From positions 1-10,067 of the forward strand of contig DATKOK010000042.1 in the NCBI GenBank assembly GCA_035524675.1: DNA of 10,067 nt, given 5' to 3'. Positions 6,193-10,067 of this stretch are shown one piece after another. The position numbers were made by a program, and so were the translations under genes. The notes beneath the pieces are model-generated. The model was not told the origin of the DNA. It saw only the letters and a list, made by a program, of their open reading frames with translations, and did no database searches. The stretch is from FEN-987 sp035524675. Its GTDB lineage: Archaea; Thermoproteota; Bathyarchaeia; 40CM-2-53-6. The stretch's first letter is position 1, and the number at the start of each line of letters is the position of its first letter.

Positions 6193-7020
6193 ATGCGCTT
6201 TTCCTTCGTAGTCTCCGGCGGTCTTGGATACAAGATCGAGAATCTCTTTCATAATGAATCATCGTTCGACGAATTCGCAAAAGCCCTGCGCATCCTTAGG
6301 GAGCACGGATTCGAAGGCGTTGAGCTCAACCTTGGTTTTGACGACGAGTATCGACTACGCAAAATCAAGACAGTGGTAGATGAATCTGGGCTCAAAGTCG
6401 GTGCCATCGGTACGGGTATGGTATACGCAAAGGAACGACTCTCTTTCACCGAAGGAGACGCTGAAAAACGCTCGAAAGCTTTGAACATCGTGAAGAACCT
6501 GATACGCTTCGCCTCTAGTCTACATGCCGCGGTTGTAATTGGGCTCGTGAGAGGCTCCCCTGCACAACCTGACGAGACAACCTATGATCAGCTGCGGGAG
6601 AACCTGACCCAATGCGATAGAGTGGCGCATGAAAAGAACGTACGAATCGCTTTGGAAGCCATAAACAGGTATGAAACAAGCCTATTGAATACTGCAAGTG
6701 AAGCAGCTCAGATAATTGAACAGGAGAAACTGACCGCAACCGGTCTCCTCCTAGATACATTTCACATGAATATTGAAGAACAGTCGATTAGCGATTCCAT
6801 TCGAAACAACGCGCACAGAATAGTGCACTTCCACATAGCGGACAGCGACCGTTGGCCTCCAGGCCACGGACACTTGGACATCTCCACGCTACTACACACG
6901 CTTGAGACTTCAGGGTACAACGGATGGGTTTCTACAGAAGCCCTTCCCAAACCAAACAATGCTCAAGCTGTAGCTGATACAGCCGAGTTTCTAAAGAGTC
7001 AGAAATTCATGCGACCCTGA
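6193..7020 (+). CDS. iolO: Xylose-isomerase-like TIM-barrel sugar epimerase, IolO (5-keto-L-gluconate epimerase) type
   Basis: A 275-aa sugar phosphate isomerase/epimerase (AP endonuclease 2 superfamily). By resemblance to Thermotoga TM0416 it probably interconverts 5-keto-L-gluconate and D-tagaturonate by C3 epimerisation. Long stretches match that protein as I recall it: AIGTGMVYAKERLSFT (71-86), VVIGLVRG (114-121), NRYETSLLNT (158-167), LLDTFHMNIEE (186-196), HFHIADSDRWPPGHGH (212-227). Divalent-metal ligands expected for the family are Glu155, Asp188, His214 and Glu249, all present. Length is normal. The family N-terminus (MRFSFVVSGG) fixes the start at ATG 6193; the ATG at 6190 and an in-frame TTG at 6133 are less likely. 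The gene leads a plus-strand unit followed after 91 nt by the aminotransferase, and is divergent from the kinase. Family assignment is among the firmest in the window; the natural substrate is inferred from that family. Confidence 0.9.
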   Translation: MRFSFVVSGGLGYKIENLFHNESSFDEFAKALRILREHGFEGVELNLGFDDEYRLRKIKTVVDESGLKVGAIGTGMVYAKERLSFTEGDAEKRSKALNIVKNLIRFASSLHAAVVIGLVRGSPAQPDETTYDQLRENLTQCDRVAHEKNVRIALEAINRYETSLLNTASEAAQIIEQEKLTATGLLLDTFHMNIEEQSISDSIRNNAHRIVHFHIADSDRWPPGHGHLDISTLLHTLETSGYNGWVSTEALPKPNNAQAVADTAEFLKSQKFMRP

Positions 7021-7111
7021 GTGTTCAACGGATCGAACCTATCTCCAAGTCGCGTTGTGACCCATTACCCTTAAACTGTAGTTCTCTTTCTGCGAATTCT
7101 CGCGATAGCTC

Positions 7112-8356
7112 ATGGTCTCCAAAAACTCACTGGCGCTGTACGGCGGCAAACCCGTTAGGAGCCAACCTCTGCCCGTGATGCACCCCGGATCATCTCAAAT
7201 TGACGAAGAGGAGATAAACGCAGTTCTCGAGGTTCTCAAGTCTCAATCTCTTTATCGATTCTACGGTCCAAAATTCATGAACATTACTGGCAAGTTCGAG
7301 AAAGAATTCAAAGAATATGTTGGGGTGAAGTATGCTCTAGCCGTATCCTCCGGTACCGCAGCCCTACACGCTACACTAGTGGGACTAGGTGTCGGCCATG
7401 CAGACGAGGTTATCCTACCCACTTATGGCTGGGTAGCATGTCCTGACGCGATTTACGCAAGCGGAGCCACACCCGTATTAGCGAACGTTGACGAATCATT
7501 AACACTTGACCCCGCGGATGTCGAATCAAAGATCACGAATCGCACTAAGGCCATTTTAGCAGTCCACATTCGAGGAGTCACATGCGACCTCGACGCGTTA
7601 TCCAAGATTGCGAAGAAGTACCAGGTACTTCTAGTCGAAGACGTGGCCCAGTGCGGCGGCGGAACTTACCATGGGAAGAAGCTTGGCTCGATAGGGGACG
7701 CTGGCTCCTTCAGCTTCCAACTCAACAAGATGATCTCAGCAGGCGAAGGAGGCGCAGTAGTCACGAACGACCAAACAACCTACGAACGCGCCGTAATGTT
7801 CCATGATGTAGGAACACCTTACCGGGCGTTTTCAGAGAAGAACTTCAACTTCATAGTCAAACCGTTTCCCGGAGTCAACTATAGACAGAACGAAATCTCC
7901 TCAGCAATACTCCGAATCCAACTGAAGAAGATGGACGCGGTCGTATCCAAGATTAGAGCAAACAAGGCAGTAATCAAGAAAGGCATGTCCGACATCAGCG
8001 GCGTGAAGTTCAGGAAGCTCCCTGACCCGCAAGGAGAAGTTGCGGTCGGCCTCGTATTCTTCGTCGAAACCCCAGAGAAGGCGCGAGAATTCCGAGACGC
8101 TCTAAGAGCTGAAAATATCCGAACCGAAAGCGGAGCCTATCCTGGCGTACTCTATGACCCCGCAGTAACCGACGGCCACGTATTCCTCCATTGGGGCCAC
8201 ATAATCAGGGACCTTGAACGCGTCAGAGACAAGTACGCGCAGTCTATCAACCTCATGAGCCGCGCGGTGCACCTCGACATCAGCCCACTATTAGGAGAGG
8301 CTGAACTGAAAGACATCGATACCGCCATACACAAAGTTGCCAGCGCCATCTTGTAG
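7112..8356 (+). CDS. DegT/DnrJ/EryC1/StrS family PLP-dependent aminotransferase
   Basis: A 414-aa fold-type I PLP enzyme that transfers an amino group to a keto-sugar or keto-cyclitol. The N-terminus LALYGGKPVR (7-16) is the family's usual opening and fixes the ATG at 7112. SSGTAALHA (79-87) binds the PLP phosphate. VEDVAQ (175-180) carries Asp177, which pairs with the pyridine nitrogen. SFSFQLNKMISAGEGG (199-214) carries Lys206, the predicted Schiff-base lysine. GVNYRQNEISSAI (254-266) is the conserved region following it. The SFQ-x2-K-x4-GEGG form and the opening resemble the branch containing scyllo-inosose and 2-deoxy-scyllo-inosose aminotransferases, although surface-glycan and nucleotide-sugar enzymes are close relatives. 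The presence of the lysine argues against the histidine-type dehydratase subgroup. Neighbouring inositol-oxidising genes make scyllo-inosose a plausible acceptor. Gaps of 91 nt upstream and 96 nt downstream leave co-transcription uncertain. Confidence 0.88.
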   Translation: MVSKNSLALYGGKPVRSQPLPVMHPGSSQIDEEEINAVLEVLKSQSLYRFYGPKFMNITGKFEKEFKEYVGVKYALAVSSGTAALHATLVGLGVGHADEVILPTYGWVACPDAIYASGATPVLANVDESLTLDPADVESKITNRTKAILAVHIRGVTCDLDALSKIAKKYQVLLVEDVAQCGGGTYHGKKLGSIGDAGSFSFQLNKMISAGEGGAVVTNDQTTYERAVMFHDVGTPYRAFSEKNFNFIVKPFPGVNYRQNEISSAILRIQLKKMDAVVSKIRANKAVIKKGMSDISGVKFRKLPDPQGEVAVGLVFFVETPEKAREFRDALRAENIRTESGAYPGVLYDPAVTDGHVFLHWGHIIRDLERVRDKYAQSINLMSRAVHLDISPLLGEAELKDIDTAIHKVASAIL

Positions 8357-8361
8357 ACGCA

Positions 8362-8398
8362 ACCTACCGAACTACAAGGCTCTGCTCCCACGGTAGGT
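8362..8398. repeat. 8-bp inverted repeat downstream of the aminotransferase gene
   Basis: ACCTACCG at 8362-8369 is matched perfectly by CGGTAGGT at 8391-8398, with 21 bases between. It begins five bases after the aminotransferase stop codon and ends about 55 bases before the next gene's ATG. It could be a transcript 3'-end hairpin, a processing site between the two genes, or an operator for the downstream dehydrogenase. No T-run follows, so intrinsic termination of the bacterial type is not supported. I looked for a tRNA fold here and found none. Confidence 0.4.
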
Positions 8399-8452
8399 GG
8401 GCCAGCAAAGGCTTAGTTGTAGAAAAGACATCCGCGTTTGTTGCTGAGAGTC

Positions 8453-9601
8453 ATGCCCGAAAGAGTCAAAGCAGCAGTAATGGTGAAACCGGGAGAAATT
8501 CAACTTACAGAGTTCCCGTACCCGAAGGTTCCACCCAGCGCCGCATTGGTTAGAATGGAAATGTCTGGAATTTGCGGAACGGACAAACACATGTTCAAAG
8601 GAGAAACAGAACATCCTGGCGGTCACGAGACGACATTCCCGATAATTCCCGGTCACGAAAACGTGGGCATAATTGAGGAATTAGGTTCAGCATCAAAGCT
8701 TGAAGTGGAAGATCGGAAACTGCAGGTCGGAGACCGCGTCGTTCCAATATGCGACGTTACTTGTGGCCAATGCTACATTTGCCGGTCAAGTTACGGTTTC
8801 ACCACGTCATGTCTAAGAGACGTCGGCTACGGCACGACGTTAAGTTGCAAGAATCCTCCACATCTTTTCGGTGGATGGGCAGAGTACATGTACATTCTGC
8901 CTCAAGCGTTGCTGGCGAAAGTTCCGGACGGCGTACCGCCAGAGGCAGCAGTCATCACAGAAGTACTTTCCGTGCCCTTCTGTGGCTTCGACAAGGCAAT
9001 GAGCCCCTATCCGTTGGGCAAGGAAGGCTTCGGTCCCGGAGACACAGTAGTCATCCTCGGCGCAGGCCCACTAGGCGTATGTCATGGAATCATGGCGAAG
9101 ATGATTGGAGCCGAGAAAATCATAATCGTAGGAGCGCCCGAATCAAGATTAGAGTTAGCGAGGAAGATTTGCGCAGATCACACAGTGAACATCAATGAGA
9201 TTTCGGACCCGGAAAGAAGGCTTCGAGAGATAATGGCTCTGACGGACAACCGTGGAGCCGATCTAGTGGCGGAGTGCGCAGGCGTTCCTGAAGCGGTAAC
9301 TCAAGGACTGGACATGCTCCGAGTGGGTGGAACCTTGCTTGTTGCAGGGAACTACATCGACATGGGATCGACGCCAGTAAATCCGCAACGGCAAATTCTG
9401 AGCAAGAACGCTCGAATCATTGGAGTTAGCGGACAGACTGCGTCTTCCTATGCGGGTTCTCTACGGTTAATCAGGAGGTTCATGCAGACACTCCCAATAG
9501 AGAAACTTGTAACACATAGGTTTAGAATTGAAGAAGCAGAACGCGCATTGTTAACCGCTATCTCAATGGAAGGTATGGAAGTCGTCGTTACACCTCGATA
9601 A
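8453..9601 (+). CDS. Zinc-dependent medium-chain dehydrogenase (second MDR gene)
   Basis: A 382-aa zinc alcohol or polyol dehydrogenase related to threonine and sorbitol dehydrogenases but distinct from the iolM product. Catalytic zinc ligands are Cys41 (SGICGTDKH), His68/Glu69 (PGHEN) and probably Glu170. The structural lobe has Cys104, 107, 110 and 120, but the last spacing is nine residues rather than the usual seven, with an extra Cys100. The cofactor motif is GAGPLG (203-208). The second Rossmann strand ends IIIVGAPESR (223-232) without an acidic residue and with an arginine, which suggests NADP or dual cofactor use. The ATG at 8453 fits the family start (PERVKAAVMVKPG); an upstream in-frame TTG at 8438 adds five residues. 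It follows the aminotransferase by 96 nt and converges on the FAD oxidoreductase with a 27-nt gap. The substrate is unknown; a polyol, cyclitol or amino-sugar derivative is suggested by context only. Confidence 0.87.
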   Translation: MPERVKAAVMVKPGEIQLTEFPYPKVPPSAALVRMEMSGICGTDKHMFKGETEHPGGHETTFPIIPGHENVGIIEELGSASKLEVEDRKLQVGDRVVPICDVTCGQCYICRSSYGFTTSCLRDVGYGTTLSCKNPPHLFGGWAEYMYILPQALLAKVPDGVPPEAAVITEVLSVPFCGFDKAMSPYPLGKEGFGPGDTVVILGAGPLGVCHGIMAKMIGAEKIIIVGAPESRLELARKICADHTVNINEISDPERRLREIMALTDNRGADLVAECAGVPEAVTQGLDMLRVGGTLLVAGNYIDMGSTPVNPQRQILSKNARIIGVSGQTASSYAGSLRLIRRFMQTLPIEKLVTHRFRIEEAERALLTAISMEGMEVVVTPR

Positions 9602-9628
9602 AATTTACTGTTGCACTAGATATTGCGT

Positions 9629-10067
9629 TTAGATTGCGAGAACAATCGGTTTACCCTCGCTGAATCTGCTCAATCGAAATTCTCTGATGTCGACTCCGGA
9701 GGTTTTTCCCCGAAGGATGAATTCCGCTACAAGTCTTCCTGTTACGGGGGAAAATCTGAAGCCGTGACCACTCATTCCTACAGCACAATAGAGTCCGGCT
9801 ATGTTCGGAATTTCGTCCAGAATTGGATGCCCATCTGGGCTCACATCATATGGCCCGGAGTAGCCTCCTTTACTTATCGCTGCACCCATGCCTGGAAATC
9901 GATGCACCACCTTCTGAGAGTATCTTAGAACCCTGTCTGAATCTATGCCTTCATTATAATTATCCGGATCCATCGGTGACCCTGGACTCTCGATCTCGCC
10001 AACCAGTGTCTGCTCGCCCTCTGGTTTCATGTAAATATCGTTCACGAAATCATCTGTTACCATGTGG
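9629..10067 (-). CDS. FAD-dependent oxidoreductase (DAO family), C-terminal part (cut by right edge)
   Basis: The last 145 or so residues of a D-amino-acid oxidase/glycine oxidase/sarcosine oxidase-type flavoprotein. Its N-terminal FAD-binding domain lies beyond the right edge. The frame is open through base 10067. Visible parts are a substrate-domain strand (DIYMKPEGEQTLVG), an insertion rich in Asp/Gly/Pro, and then the diagnostic C-terminal FAD-contact region GGYSGPYDVSPDGHPILDE, continuing to the glycine-rich GLYCAVGMSGHGFRFSP and the helix GRLVAEFIL. This is the typical 'G-x-SGHG-x3-P-x2-G' closing motif of the family. Full-length members are about 370-450 aa, so roughly a third is present. 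It should oxidise a C-N bond of an amino acid or secondary amine, and could act with a partner subunit. The stop at 9629 faces that of the zinc dehydrogenase. Whether it belongs with the inositol genes is unknown. Confidence 0.85.
   Translation of the reverse strand, partial: HMVTDDFVNDIYMKPEGEQTLVGEIESPGSPMDPDNYNEGIDSDRVLRYSQKVVHRFPGMGAAISKGGYSGPYDVSPDGHPILDEIPNIAGLYCAVGMSGHGFRFSPVTGRLVAEFILRGKTSGVDIREFRLSRFSEGKPIVLAI

Noticed and set aside
8370..8420. Possible tRNA-like fold around GGTAGGTGGGCC
   Set aside because: No acceptor stem, anticodon arm or TTC-type T-loop could be paired around it.
8749..9198. Long 149-codon open frame on the plus strand inside the second zinc dehydrogenase gene
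   Set aside because: It overlaps a clearly conserved enzyme, and its translation is Arg/Ser/His-rich low-complexity with no motif, so it is a shadow of the real frame.
9623..9928. 101-codon plus-strand frame opposite the FAD oxidoreductase
   Set aside because: It is antisense to the conserved DAO C-terminal motif, has no recognisable domain, and would start just inside the dehydrogenase-oxidoreductase junction.

Overview
The window looks like a piece of a compact prokaryotic, probably archaeal, chromosome built around cyclitol (inositol) and sugar catabolism. The archaeal guess is an inference. It rests on starts mostly lacking Shine-Dalgarno sequences, a GTG start coupled by a 4-nt overlap, frequent AGA/AGG arginine codons at moderate GC, and a PfkB kinase resembling the archaeal/Thermotoga myo-inositol kinase group. 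A thermophilic bacterium is not excluded. No tRNA, rRNA, CRISPR array, insertion sequence or phage gene is visible. Coding density is high and no gap exceeds about 190 bases.

Layout. Bases 1-1577 (minus): an IolM-type scyllo-inosose dehydrogenase, then the N-terminal third of a Gfo/Idh/MocA dehydrogenase cut by the left edge. Bases 1697-2731 (plus): an IolG-like inositol dehydrogenase, divergent from iolM. Bases 2745-6004 (minus, transcribed leftward): a PfkB-type kinase, a Cgl0159-family class I aldolase-like TIM barrel, and a phosphofructokinase with pyrophosphate-type active-site residues. The last two genes overlap in a GTGA junction. Bases 6193-9601 (plus): an IolO-type sugar epimerase, a DegT/DnrJ/EryC1/StrS aminotransferase and a second zinc-dependent dehydrogenase. 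Bases 9629 to the right edge (minus): the C-terminal part of a DAO-type FAD oxidoreductase.

How the genes may work together. Four products (IolM, IolG, PfkB kinase, IolO) resemble, from memory of the families, the set encoded together at TM0412-TM0416 in Thermotoga maritima. That set oxidises myo-inositol to scyllo-inosose, then to a diketo-inositol, opens the ring to 5-keto-L-gluconate and epimerises it to D-tagaturonate. The ring-opening hydrolase IolN is not in the window. The aldolase belongs to a family often found in actinobacterial iol clusters, and is here coupled to a PPi-type phosphofructokinase. This suggests either feeding into glycolysis or a dedicated phosphorylation and cleavage branch. 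The aminotransferase could make or use an amino-cyclitol. These pathway links are inference; the family assignments are well supported by motifs.

The main non-coding signals are a pair of overlapping perfect inverted repeats between the divergent kinase and epimerase genes (6081-6109), an 8-bp inverted repeat in the kinase-aldolase gap, and another just after the aminotransferase gene.
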